Source: Wyeomyia smithii
Lineage: Eukaryota > Arthropoda > Insecta > Diptera > Culicidae
DNA: 64,000 bases
Assembly (NCBI RefSeq): GCF_029784165.1
Contig: NC_073694.1
Location: forward strand, 77,821,036 to 77,885,035
Direction of reading: 5' to 3'
Shown here piece after piece: positions 24,976 to 38,584 of this stretch (the first letter of the stretch is position 1; each line of letters begins with the position of its first letter). The translations under genes were made by a program, and so were the position numbers. The notes under the pieces were generated by a model. It saw only the letters and a list, made by a program, of their open reading frames with translations. It did no database searches and was not told the origin of the DNA.

Positions 24976-27900
24976 AAAGCGATAACAATTTTGTACCTTA
25001 TATAATAATTCAAACCTCGAAAGGTGAGATGAAATTTTTGATCGACACGGGAGCGAACAAAAATTATATTTCACCCGAGCACGTAAACATTGAAAATTGC
25101 AGAACTGAGAATGGAATCAGGGTAACGAATATAAGTGGAACACATAAAATAAACAAATCAGCTTCCTTTGATCCATTTCAGATCAAGAAGAAATTGAAAT
25201 TTTATATTTTTAAATTTCACAAGTTTTTCGATGGATTAATAGGTTACGAGTCATTAAGAGACTTAAATGCTCAAATCGACATTCGTAATAATTCCTTGAA
25301 AATCGGACGAAAAACAATAAAAATGCAAAAAAAATTCCCTGAAGAGCAAGCAATTAACATAAATGAACAAGAATTTCAGTACATCGCACTGAAAACCAAA
25401 AAGAACGGTGATTTCATAATAGCGAATGAAAAGAAATACAATTCATTCACTATTTTACCTGGTATCTACAGAAGCAGCAATAATAAAGCTTTTGTAGCGA
25501 TTCAAAATTTCTCAAAATCTTCACAAGAAATAAATTCGAGTGAAATCGAAATGGATGAGGATCCGTTCGATTTAACCGAATTGCCAAAGCAAATAAACAT
25601 GACAAACTATACCTTTCGTGACGACCACATGAATAGGGAAGAAAAACAAGCCCTCGAAACGGTGATCGATCAATACAGAGATGTTTTATACGTAGAGTCC
25701 GACAAACTGTCATTCACACACAAAATAAGACATAAAATTCGAACGGTAGATAGTATCCCAGTCCATACGAAATCATATAAATATCCCTACGTTTATGAAA
25801 GCGAAGTACAAAAGCAAGTTAAAAAGATGCTAAACGATGGAATTATAAGAGAATCAATCTCACCATACACCTCACCCGTATGGATAGTCCCGAAAAAGGC
25901 AGATGCATCTGGTCACAAGAAATTTCGTTTAGTGATCGACTACAGAAAGCTAAATGAAAAAACTATCAACGACAAGTACCCCATACCCGAGATTACCGAC
26001 ATCTTGGATAAACTGGGAAGGGCTACATATTTCTCAACTATTGATTTAGTTTCTGGCTTCCACCAGATCCAGCTGGCAGAAGAAGACACAGAGAAAACAG
26101 CATTTTCTGTGAACGGAGGAAAGTACGAGTTTACTCGCATGCCATTTGGGTTGAAAAACGCCCCGGCAACTTTTCAAAGGATAATGGACTGTATACTAAG
26201 GGATTTAATTGGAGTATGTTGTTTCGTCTATATGGACGATATAATCATATTTTCCAGTTCACTTCAGGAACACAAGAAAAATTTAGCACAAGTTCTAAAA
26301 AGACTCAAAGAAGCTAGACTAAAAATTCAGCTAGACAAGTGCGAATTTTTTAAAAAAGAAACGCAGTTTCTAGGTCATACTGTCTCTGAAGATGGAGTAA
26401 GACCAAACAGTGACAAAATAGAAATCATAAAAAAATGGCCAATCCCTAAAACAGAAAAAGAAGTTCGTCAATTCTTAGGAACGCTAGGCTACTATAGGAG
26501 ATTTATAAAAGACTTCGCTAAAATAGTGAAACCGTTGACAGCACTTCTTAGAAAAGACGCGGAGTTTGAGATAACACCCGAAATAAACGCATGCTTCGAA
26601 AAGTGTAAACAAATTCTAACGCTAGATCCTGTGTTGATTTACCCCGATTTCAGCAAGGAATTTATTCTTACTACCGATGCAAGCGATTATGCAATAGGGG
26701 CAGTACTGTCGCAAGGGCCCGCAGGCAATGACAGACCCATAGCATACGCATCGCGAACTTTAAGTAAAACAGAGGAACGATACTCAACAACGGAAAAGGA
26801 ATTTTTGGCAATCGTTTGGGCGGTCAAACATTTCAGACCGTATCTATACGGACGGAAATTCAAAATGTTTACAGATCACCAACCACTTACCTTCTCTATG
26901 ACTAATGCAAATCACCGAATCATAAGAGGTAAACTGGCTTTAGAAGAATTTGACTACGAATTAATCTATAAACCAGGGAAACAAAACGTCGTCGCAGACG
27001 CGTTGTCTCGGATAAACCTAAAAAAACATAATCAATTAAACGCACATTCACAATCATCGATGTCTTTAAACGTGGAACCCTCCGAACGAGAAGAGGAACT
27101 TTCAGATGATGAAGGTGACGACATGACAGTACACTCAGCGGATACAAGCGATGATTACTTTATTCCGTGCACTGAGAGACCAATCAACACATTCAGGACC
27201 CAAATTATTTTTAAAATCGGAAAAATAGAGATTACGGCATATGAACAGATCTTTCCCAAATTTCACAGGCACATAATAGTCAAACAAAGTTATACGGAAG
27301 AAGAAATAGTAGAAATATTAAAGCGGACTCTTAACCCCAGAGGTTCAAGTTGCCTCAAAATTCCAATCTCTTTAGTTCAATTAGTTCAAGAAACTTACCG
27401 GAAACATTTTTCAACTAATAGCCCCTACAAAGTTTTTATTTCAGAAACCCTTCTAGAGGACATACGCCTAGATGAACAACAGGATGAAATTGTGAGGGAA
27501 ACTCATAATCGTGGCCACAGAGGAATCAAAGAAAATAAGAACCAGATAATGCAAAAATATTTCTTCCCACAACTTGATCGAAAGATTAAAATTTTGATAG
27601 ATTCCTGTGATATCTGCAAAAAAGCCAAATATGACAGGAAGCCACCGAATTTGATAAGAAAAAGCATTTTCGGCAATAACCCTTTCGATCGAGTCCACAT
27701 TGACATATTCTTTTTAAAAGGTCAAAAGTGGCTCACCATAGTCGATTCGTTTTCCAAATTTGCAAATGCCATACCTTTGGAAACTAGAACAATAGTGGAC
27801 GTAAAAAAATGCTATTACAGAACACATTAGACAATTTGGCAGACCGAAGACTATTGTGAGTGACCAGGAACCTTCTTTCAGGTCTATTGATTTCATCGGA

Positions 27901-28404
27901 TTCCTTAACGACCTAGGAGTCGAGTTACATTTCGCGAGTAGTTCAAATTCAAACGGTATTGTAGAACGGTTTCATTCTACCCTAATCGAAATTTATCGAA
28001 CAAACAAAATTAAATTCAACGATTTGTCTACAAGAGATCAAATTAATATCGCCGTCGATATTTATAACAACAGTTTTCATACCGCTATAAAAAATTTACC
28101 GCGTAATTTGGTATTCAATCATTCGGGCTCGACAAACATGGAAGAAATTTCGGAAAAATTTAAAAGCTTGCAATCAGCGGCTAAAATCGAACTGGATAAA
28201 AGGAAAGCTAAATATGAACAACAAAATAAAGATAACGAACAACCTGAACAATACAACCCAGGCGATGCTAAATACATTAAAATTTCCCAACGAATAACTA
28301 AAGACGTAAACCCTTACAAAATAACTACCATAAAAGAGAATAACGATCTTACATTTAAAGACATCAATGACGTAAAAATACACAAAAACAGAATAAAAAA
28401 ATAA
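24915..28404 (+). pseudogene. pol: Errantivirus Pol (protease-RT-RNase H-integrase), one frameshift
   Basis: The open frame in the -1 register begins at 24915; its first ATG is at 25029. The protease has the active-site DTGA near 25044. The RT carries MPFGLKNAP near 26140 and the catalytic YMDD at 26229-26240. The RNase H starts with TTDASDYAIGAVLSQ near 26670. The integrase has the HHCC zinc motif near 27507-27620, then a DDE core. The frame breaks at the seven-A run at 27803-27809, between the first and second catalytic aspartates; the rest of the integrase (DQEPSF, then GIVERFH) continues in the next frame to the stop at 28404. A one-base insertion in the A run would account for it. As written, the integrase is truncated and the element could not integrate by itself. 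Confidence 0.85.
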
Positions 28405-28426
28405 TCGTTTAAATCAATAACTTAAC

Positions 28427-28437
28427 TCTCGTTACAG
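28427..28437 (+). promoter_or_regulatory. Candidate splice acceptor for the env mRNA
   Basis: TCTCGTTACAG ends in AG at 28436-28437, 33 bases after the pol stop codon. Joining the donor at 23594|23595 to 28438 keeps the env frame open. Confidence 0.6.
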
Positions 28438-29992
28438 ATTAACTTACATCATCCTAATACACGGCACAAAATTTAAAGAAATATCATATAATAATGGCAT
28501 AATTGCCATAAAACCAAAACAAGTTAGGATAAGAATAGGGTTTGAGAGAGTTATACACAAAATCAATATTAAATCCATTGCAAACAACATTGACTACATA
28601 GAAAAAACGACAGAAAACCTGAAAATAATAGATCATCTCAGAAGGACCCTTGATTACAAAATCCAATACGCAAGAGGAAAATTGTTGAGTTTATATCCCC
28701 GCAGAAATAGAAGAGCATTAGTTAACGCTTTAGGATCAGTAATTAAACTTATTGCGGGCAATCCAGATAACGATGATATGGAAATTATAAATCATAATTT
28801 AGAAACGTTAGAAAAGCAGGAAAACTCACTCTCTCAATCTTTATCAAGGCAAATAATTATAAACGAAAGAATTCAGAATAAACTGAATAATATTACAGAT
28901 ATTCTCAAGAAAATAAACAAACAAATTGTAGACCAAAATAATAACTCACTTACGACCAATACGGACTTGGAATACATTAATCTTATTATGAACCTTGACA
29001 TGTTAATTCAAATTCTCACTAGCGTAGAAGAACAAATCGAATTTGCAAAGCTAAACATTTTGAATAGAAACTTATTTTCATTAGATGATAAATTGTACAT
29101 TTATAACAGACTTAAAGCACAAAAATTGAATCTGGATTACTTAGATCAAATATTCCAATACAGCTCAGGAAGCGTAATTGTAAAAGGCGACGAAATCCTA
29201 ATTTTGGCGAAAATACCCATCCTAGAAGACAACGAGTTCGACCTGATCAACATCCAGACGCTCAACTTAAACAACACACGAATCAGTACAGACATCAAGC
29301 TGGTGGCAAAGCACAGAGACATTATCTATAAACAAGAGCACATTTGTGACATCTGCGAAGCAACAACTCTTATCGAAGACGACTGTATCAACAACCTTTT
29401 GAATCATTTGACACCAAAATGTGTCCTAAAACCCGTCAGGCAACATATCAGAATACAAGAAATCAAAAAAGGAATCATACTATTGGATACGAATCAACAA
29501 GTATTGATTTCCGACTCATGTAATAACTCGAGATTAGTCAACACCCCGACTATTGTCGAAACAGACAATTGTACGATTAAGGTGATGAATCTCACATTTA
29601 ATGGTCAAAAGCATCTAACAGACCACGAAGAATACCTCATACCAATCTACGGAAGGAAATTCATTCAACTCAACTACTCGGAAGAGCGGAATGAGATCAC
29701 CCACATCAAACTGGAACACTTAAACAGTCTTCAAGAGATAAAGTTGGACCTGCATCGCTCGAAGAGGACAACAACCATCGGAGGAGGAATTCTCCTCACA
29801 CTAACCTTTTTCTGCTCTTTTGCAATTTATATCATCAACAGAAGAACCAAATCTAAGAAAGATACCATCCTGAAAATCCATAAGCATGCTGAAACCACCA
29901 CGGAACCTAAAGGAACCATTGGAAAAGGAGAACCCGCAACCTTACCGAGGCTCGTCCTTTTCGAAAAATCGTCCGAGGACGGACGACAATCT

Positions 29993-30002
29993 AAGGGGGG
30001 AG
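29993..30002 (+). promoter_or_regulatory. Polypurine tract
   Basis: AAGGGGGGAG directly precedes the 3' LTR. It would prime plus-strand DNA synthesis. It lies within the env coding region, as is common in errantiviruses with overlapping env. Confidence 0.8.
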
Positions 30003-30673
<671 letters not shown>

Positions 30674-31496
30674 ATTACATGTAAGAAAAATTACTATTAC
30701 TATATATTTTTGTGCTCTTAAAGATCAAACTGCAAGAGAAAACCATGCAATTACTAGCGCAGGTCCAAACAAAAGAAAGACCAGAGACCCGATCATTTTA
30801 GCATTGTTTATCACAATCAGTAAGATTTTATTTTAAAGAATTATACCGAAATAAACAAGAATGTTTAGTTCAGCTCAGTTTGTCGTATATGCTAACCATC
30901 CGGGTGCCACAAAGTTAGTAAGCGTCTTTTTTCCTCTAAATCCCCTCTATTAAAAAACTGATAGCGCTATAGAGAAAAATTTTGCTACCAAAAATCGCAA
31001 ATGATGGAATCGGCGTTGATGTGTGTCAATTTTGAAAGTTTGCTTCTTATAGGGAAAAGTAGATCGATGAAAAATGAGCTTCGATATATTTAGAGAGTTG
31101 TCAGGTCGGGTACTAACCTGCTACAGCAGATAGCATTTTGCAGCAAATAGAGGCGAAAAGTGGAGCATATGCAATCAGTTAAACTCACGAGGAAGTTTTA
31201 TATCATGAAAAATTGCTGACATTTGATAGTATTCCGCTCGGCGATGCTAAAATGGATTAGCTTCTGCTAGATTTAGGTTATTATTTATTTTTCCAGCGTT
31301 ATGATTAAATCAATTTCGTGATTTATAAAGAAGGGAAAAGGGGTAACTCACAAATAACACCAAGTCAATTCAGGACAGCGTGTAGCTTTCAAGTCTGTGA
31401 AAAGACTGCTGGATTATAAAAAAGTTTAATTTTTCTGACGGACAGACGATATTCCAGTTAGTTGGTGGAAAGACCAATGCACAGTGGTCATAAATC
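30674..31496. other. AT-rich non-coding stretch
   Basis: No gene or element end is supported here. It borders the point where the RTE-type copy loses homology, near 31497. Confidence 0.5.
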
Positions 31497-31978
31497 AACA
31501 GCCTCAGTCTATGGAACAGAATACGGGAGAGAATCTCGTAAACAGTGTTGAGAAGGGTTATGCCCCGATAATTACTACAGTCCAGGCGGTGGCCTTTTCT
31601 GCAGATCGGACATATGAGACCCTCCAACTAGTCCGAGGGTGATCCATCATCAGACCACACTCTCAGCATGATCCGGTGTAAAGCACAATACAGCACGATT
31701 CGTTCACGACTTTGAAGAGTTCGGCTAGAATGCCGTCCTTACCAGCTGTCTTGCAGTTCTGCAGCTCTTTCACTACTTTTTTCAGTTCGTCCATTGATGG
31801 TGGATCCACAGCTTTGCTATCATCCTCCATCATGCTCCTTTCTACTACGCTGATTTCTTCACCATTCAAAAGCACACTAAAGTGTTCCTTCCAACGCCTA
31901 GCTACCTACGTTCTATCAGTAATCAGGTTCCCTTCCCTATCGTTGCACATGACAGGGGCTGACACGTTTCGGTTCCTG

Positions 31979-32022
31979 ATTACATTAATCCTATTAAGCT
32001 ATTACATTAATCCTATTAAGCT
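31979..32022. repeat. 22-bp tandem duplication
   Basis: Two exact head-to-tail copies of a 22-bp unit (31979-32000 and 32001-32022), inside the RTE-type copy B. It adds to the frame damage. Confidence 0.95.
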
Positions 32023-32228
32023 ATTCTCATCGTGCCTAGAGAAGCAACCTTCCGCCTCCGCAAGAACACGCTTCCGTCGTTTCTTCCGACGATGGAGTCT
32101 TTTTTCAGCAGCTCTAGCTTCCCGGTGTCTTCCTACGCTCTGACGAGTCACAGCCGTGGCTAACATGTAAACTCTGGCGCGGTTATTTTCATACGCCATA
32201 GTTGATGGCCGCTAGATGTAGAGAACCG

Positions 32229-32282
32229 GTTATCCAACGTGTTAAAACCCTTGTCGTCCTGGATTTTAACACGTTGGATAAC
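32229..32282. repeat. Perfect 19-bp inverted duplication (hairpin)
   Basis: GTTATCCAACGTGTTAAAA at 32229-32247 is perfectly inverted at 32264-32282 around a 16-base loop. Copy A has only one diverged version at this point, so the second arm arose locally in copy B. Confidence 0.9.
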
Positions 32283-33420
32283 TGGGCGCGAATCTTGGAT
32301 ACCACTAGATAATGATCCGAGTCAACGTTTTGTCCCCGAAACGACCTCACGTCTGTAACGTCAGAAAAGTGCCGACCATCAATAAGAACATGGTCGAGAG
32401 GAGGCTTCTCAATTCAAGTGTGCTTACGTATATTCAGGCGTGCGAAATAAGTGCTACAGATAGCCATGCTTCTGGCTGCAGCGAGATTAACAAGCATCAT
32501 ATCGTTGTCGTTCGTAGTAGAGTGGTACCTTTCTCTACCAATCACGGGCCGGAAGAAGCTCTCCTGACCGACCTGCGCATTTGCATCCCCGATGACGATA
32601 TGGATGTCGTGCCCTGAGCACTCATTATACGTCTTTTCTATGAACTCATAGAATTCCTCCTTCTCTTCATCGGGTTCATCGTTGGTAGGTACGTACACAT
32701 TCATCAGGCTGTAGTTGAAAAATTTTCTCTTAATTTTCAACACGCATATACGGTCACTGATCGGCCTCCATCTAATGACACGTTTCATCTGTTTCCCTAT
32801 GAGCTACACCACTGTAGTAGATGTGGTACTTAAATGAAGTGCCCGCAATAGGATCTACTGCCCGGAATTCGCGTTCTCCCGTTTTCGGCCACCTCACCTA
32901 TGGCAGCAACCTCCACATTCACCTTCTGCAGCTCTCTAGCCAGGAAACCTGCACGAGCCTGTTCGAGTAGCGTCCTTACATTCCAAGTACCGAGTTACCA
33001 ATAATTGTTGTCCTTTTTCGTTCGCCTAGGTCCATTCCGATTATTCCGTCCCGTATTTATATCTGGATTGTTCGTAGTATTTTACCTTCGGTATGCTGCC
33101 TTACGAGAGCTGCGATAACCTAGTCTCGCGACGGGGCTGCCGTCTTAGATATAGCAGGCGAGGCACCGCGTTTCGTGATTCAGTCGCCCGCTACGAGTCA
33201 GACGCTCTTGTACGTCGCCCCTAACATGAGAATACAGCTGCGTATTATCTCCCTTCCCAATCAGCATACAACCAGAGTTTCCACCGGTGGTTGGGTACCT
33301 GATCTCCGCTAAGGTTACTCGTCGGTACCTCGTGAAGGTTGGGATAGGAGTTGCTGGACAGAGGTGAATGACCACAATAGGGTCTCAAGTGACGCGAGCC
33401 ACACCATTAACAAACCATCG

Positions 33421-36400
33421 TATGATCTTATTATACACAAAATAGAAAGTCATCACGCTCTGCAATGGATGTAGGAGAATGCACATTAGACTGGCAATGA
33501 CTTGTGAAGCAGTCCACGCGATGTAAGATATTCATTATTTTGTGTCAATTTGAAAATTTGGCACAAAAAACAAGTCATTTTACAGTGCATATATACCGCA
33601 ATTTTATTATTTACAACTTTGCTGAAGACGCAATTTCAATCAAACAAGCCGTTTTTCTGACATAGAATTTATTATCCATCAGTGATATTTTTGGGTAGGC
33701 CCTTTTGAAACAGCAGTCGTGAGTCTACATGAAGAACTGATATCATAAAATGACTTTTTTGACAAAAAGGAACAACTGTACAAATATGTGAAGAAAACAA
33801 AAGAAACAACTGAACAAAATTTCAGCGAAATCGGAATGTCATGCTGAAAAAAAAATTTTTTTATTCATTCTCCATCGAATGCCTTTTGTATAAAAAAATT
33901 GACCTTCGAATTTCGCTTCGAAGTAGTGCTCAAAAGTACATTTATGTATCGTTTATTTAGAAATTCGATTTATATTATTATATAAATATTTTGGTAGGTG
34001 GTAATTCTTAGAAGGGTCACCTGAAGCATCGAACAGACAAATTAGAACCAAAGTATCGTATCTGACTTGGTGTTGCCCGCAGAAATAGGATGCAACGATT
34101 GACAAAAACAACTTTATGTTTTTTTTTGTTATTAATGCAAGTAGAATGGAAATGCTCTTCTTAGCAATCAACTAAAACTTTTCATCCCCCGAACAAACAA
34201 AACAAGTAACCAAAAATTATCCAATCGGGCACTTTATTGAGATTCCCAAACCCACACCGTGGGAGAGAAATAACAAACGGCAGCAAGGAACTTTCCTCAG
34301 AATTACCTGTGTTTTCATCATACCAGCTTCCTGTGGTAACACAAGCGGTGCTCAGATTGAGTTTAAAAGACAATCAAAAAGTAAACTCCACGTAATAACA
34401 AAAACTTGTACCCTGGGATCGGCTTTTGGCCTAAGCTACGCTGCCATTAGCCTTGCCAACTTCGCTGGTTTGATAAGCACAAAATATTATGGCTGTCAAT
34501 AATGTAATGATCCAAGTTTACTAATTCGCAAAATGTTTATCACGTCTCGGGGTGTGTTTATGCTTTTGGAGGACAATAAATTTTTCGGAGAATCAAAATA
34601 AATTTTACCCCTTTGTTATACAAACAGATAGAGCTGCACATTATTTTTGTTAAAAATGTAGAAGTAAATCATTTAAAATTAATGATTTACTTCTTCCAAC
34701 TGTGCAAATAAAAACAACATTGAAGATTATTATGAACCGCTCGGTTGCTCATTACACATAAAAGTTGAAGAATACGAAATGTAATTAATGCTATGCCAAA
34801 ATTGTGTTGAAATTGGCAAAATGTGTCTGAGCTACAACACAGTTAAATTGTACTAATATTGATTAAAATTACCAAAAAATCTCATGAAGAGCTCAAACTG
34901 GATAAAAGAAAGATTATAGGTTTTTAATAATTTCTGTGAATTACGGTGTCCCTAGCAAAGGTAACTTTTTCAGAAACCTAAATGAGTTTCCCGTATGCGA
35001 ATGTAGAAGCGACGAATCCGGTGAGCACTTACTGTGTGGCCCTTTGCAGCACTTCTGCATTCACTTGAAGCACCAGAATTCACAGGGATGGTTAAAAAGC
35101 TATAAACTTTACAGGGCAACTCATTTGAGTATGACGGCAACTTTTTTTTCGCTTCTGTCGACCAGTGTAATCATTGCGTCATGCTTCTCGCATAACAAGT
35201 GTACAAATCAGGTCGTCGTTCCCAAACAAATTGATAGAGTCATTAAATTGATTGAGTTGTGCCAAATTCGAGCCCAAATCTAATGTTGCATTCTTCTCGT
35301 TCTACTATCAAATTTAAATAATTAGGTACTACAATTCCGCACAATATTGAGGTGGCTTAGCGCTATCTAACTTTTACCTGTGGGACGCAAATACCCGGCT
35401 ATCGGGTCGATTCGCTGTTTTATCTAACATCAAAATAGAAACCATAATAAATATTATAAAGCATACCGAACGCTTCATCGCTATGGCTGCAAATTGTGAA
35501 ATTCAACGCCTATAAAACAGAGACATGCTTGAGCCGGATGGGGAGTAATTCCACTTAACTGAATCCACATTGTGTCAGCTGTGGTTGATTCGCAACAATC
35601 TGTGCTTAACTGAAACCCAAATGCACAGCTTGCCACAGCTTGACACAGCGAGCATCACTAAACTCTGAACTATCAGATAAGCGAAATTGAATGTTGAATT
35701 AATTCATTCAACATTCAAATTCTGGGCACTGCATTTGCCTTAATATAAAATTCCACCGATGATTTTCACTTTTCTTCACTTATCCAGTAGCGTTCCGTAA
35801 CTGAAATTCCAAAAAGATATTTGGAATTGGAAGCTAGTGCGGGGGGTGAAGAATTTCATTGCCTGCAATGACGGCATAACAATTCGCAAGAGCATGTTTG
35901 TGAAAATCATCATAAGCACCGTTGCAGGCAAACTTGCTCTACACTTGGGCGGTGCTGGATGAAGATTGCAACGAAGGTGAAAAGATCGTGTGATGCAAAA
36001 TGGCATACTTGACCATTGACCATCCAAGCTATTCAACCAAGCGTGTGATTTGAGGTATGTGATTTTGGCAAATTAAGCTGCTCCGTTTGTACATAAACAA
36101 TGCTACATCTGGGACTCAAGCAAAGCTTTACTAACACTGTACAAAACACTTAGATGCGGTAATGCAACACTTGTACAATACGTCTTTTTTAATTAACGTT
36201 AGTATATGGATTGTGTGGATCTTTAACATCGATAAAAAAGTAATTGTGTGAATTGTAATCAATTCATCATGCAGAGTCTTTTTTATCGCATAAAAACTTC
36301 ACGGTAATTCATTGCAAACTCTTATAATTTGCATGACGTTTCGTATTACTGTACTTTCGGTGCTCGTTGAATTCGAGACAATGTTTATGGTGGAATTATC

Positions 36401-37872
36401 AAATTGTTGAACTTTTCAAAATACTATTTACTACAGATTCCACTTTTTCGTCGTTAGTAAATCCTTAACCACCGAGTCGTTTTCTTGAAACAGAAAATAT
36501 GTTGACAGGAAGTAGCCTGGATTATAATGCGAACTGTGATTTATTGATTTTGGTTGGGGTAATAATGATGAAATAACACTAGTAGGTGTTGTTATAATCT
36601 TCTGTGGTTAGTGTCATAAGAAATGATTTGTTTTCTAGGGCATGTCACTTTTGAACATAAAAATTTTATTTTAGACTTTGTATATTCATGAAGGTTTTTC
36701 GATCTGTGTATTCTGTTAACGCAATAACTCTGAGCAAAGATTCAAGTTTAAATGTTTACCTCAGATTGAACATATCTCGACGGCGTCTGGAATGTTGGAT
36801 CTCTAAATGGCCACTGAGTTGCCTCAGGAGGGCACTGCTTGGGTTGGATGAAATTTAAACTATGCATGAGAGTGTGTAGTTATACCGGCGAAGCAATGAA
36901 ATGGTGACCGAAGGAAAGGCAGATGTTTGCATAACTTTTCGTAACAGGATTTTCCACCCGGAAGTCTAGCGAGTGTACAACAAGCACCGAAGACACGTGT
37001 TCGAAACAGTCGAAGAGATCCTACACTATGTGAACGCCGGATGGTTTCGGGTATTTTAATTGTTGCTCTCACATGGCCTTGTAAAATAGTCGGAAGCTAG
37101 AACAAGAACAAATACATAACTAATAATAACGACCCCAAGCAGACAACCGTTTACAGAACCAAATTAGTTCGCCTTTTGGGAAACGATGATTTCCAAAATG
37201 AAATTCATGTGCACACACGATGCAGTTTATCCACTCCATGCTCGTATACTGCAGCTTAGAAATAAGTACATCTAGTGCAATTTTGCACAGCATGAGATCT
37301 CATTCCCACAATGACAATTTGGGTATCAGTTTGGTTAGTAGCGATATACGCTAATTTCAAATGAAAACTAGTTGCGTTACAGTTTTGGGCAATAAAATGA
37401 TAGCAAATTTTATAGTCTCAACAGCTCTATCATAGAATTAAATCATCGATATTTCGTCGCGCGTTCTTGGATTCACCTTGATGTTAAAGCATTTCAACGC
37501 TGGCATATTTGACATTTGATTTTGCCAGCAACGCGGCTTCCAGTTAGAATATTACTATTATCCTCGATGAAGCACCAGCTTCTAGAGCAGGAATGAGTGC
37601 ACTGCACAATCTACCTACAATCAGCAAAGGGACCTGTAATCAAATTACTGATCCGTTACTCTGTTTAGCAATTGCATCACACTGAGCGATTTAATTGCGG
37701 TTTCCAGTTGCATTCCACTTCTATGCGTATACGAGAAGACGAGCTGTGATAGCTGCAGACCGAGATAAATTAGTACTGACTAACTTTCGGCTTACCGTTG
37801 TTGAGGCATTAATGTATTGAATTATATTTGATTTTTTTTAATTATCCTAACGTCCGAAGATTTGATCAATCC
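33421..37872. other. Long AT-rich stretch with no supported gene
   Basis: This 4.4-kb stretch has no recognisable coding region. The longest open frame, 115 codons at 34936-35283, has no motif I know. Two small hairpins are visible: AGAAGTAAATCATT around 34664-34694 and TTGAATGTTGAAT around 35687-35718. A motif near 33900 (ACCTTCGAATTTCG, then GCTCAAAAGT) recurs in diverged form near 44962, so part of it may be old repeat. Confidence 0.5.
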
Positions 37873-38020
37873 TTAACCCTCTAGTACCTAGTGCCGCCTT
37901 TAGACGGTCTTCAGTTGAACCTCTAAAAAGCTTCAATCAATACTTAAAAAAAGTTTATAAAATTTCAAAGTTATTTTTTCGAAGTCCGTCTGAAAATTAA
38001 TTTGGGCAATAGAGGGTTAA
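37873..38020. mobile_element. piggyBac-like MITE with TTAA duplication
   Basis: TTAA at 37873-37876 and 38017-38020 flank a 140-bp element starting CCCTCTA and ending TAGAGGG. The inverted ends pair loosely over about 36 bp (shared AGACGG and CTTC). TTAA duplication and CCC...GGG ends are diagnostic of the piggyBac superfamily. It is non-coding. Confidence 0.75.
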
Positions 38021-38584
38021 AATGTTCTTTAAGGCAAACCATATTACTTGTCGGCAAAAACGAAAAAATATTGCTCTAGAGCTCGAACTGAAAAAAAATA
38101 CTAGAACGTATACAGCCCTAGGGGTTGTGTGAAATAGTGACGTGAGACTTGACACTGTAATTAAACGGGTTTTTAGTTACAAAGGTAGACAGAATCCATT
38201 CGTTTGTTTTTTATTCTTTATCCTTTATTTGTTAAAAAATTCATCTGACAAAAATAGTCTTAGGCCATTCCGCGTCGAACACTCGACAGAAACGGACGTG
38301 CAAAGTGGTCGTTCTATTACAATCCGGTCCGTGTGTACGAATAGCCAAACAAAAGAGTGTATTATTCAAGGCCATCAGTTGACAGTCGAGTCCGTGCTGC
38401 TGTGCTGTGCTGAGTGATCTCACACCCGGCTCACTGCTGGTGGCTGTATTGGTGCTGCTGTACTGGTGCTGCTGGCTGCTTTGGGTGCAGCTTCGAACGA
38501 TCGGACAACCACTGCTGGAAGGAAGAAGTAAAGAGGTACGTGTTCTTGTCGGCGCTAGTTCGCTAGTGCGCTACATTTAGCGCG

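Larger units (their letters stand above)
31497..33420 (-). pseudogene. RTE-type LINE copy B, endonuclease to start of RT, broken
   Basis: Minus-strand reading gives a leader shared with copy A (33100-33400), an endonuclease start (GTWN, RTLLEQARAGFLARELQ near 32870-33000), then VIGDANAQV near 32590, a Lys/Arg-rich linker near 32050-32150, NCKTAGKDGILAELFK near 31730, and KGHRLDCSNYRGITLLN near 31570. Homology to copy A (53985-59116) stops near 31497, before the RT active site. The RT palm and 3' end are missing, and the frame is broken by several indels and a local inverted duplication at 32229-32282. The motif GTWNVRTL and the domain order suit the RTE group; the exact clade is not certain. 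Confidence 0.75.

Noticed and set aside
34936..35283. A 115-codon open frame with several cysteines
   Set aside because: No recognisable domain, no intron or promoter evidence, and the length is within chance expectation for this much DNA.
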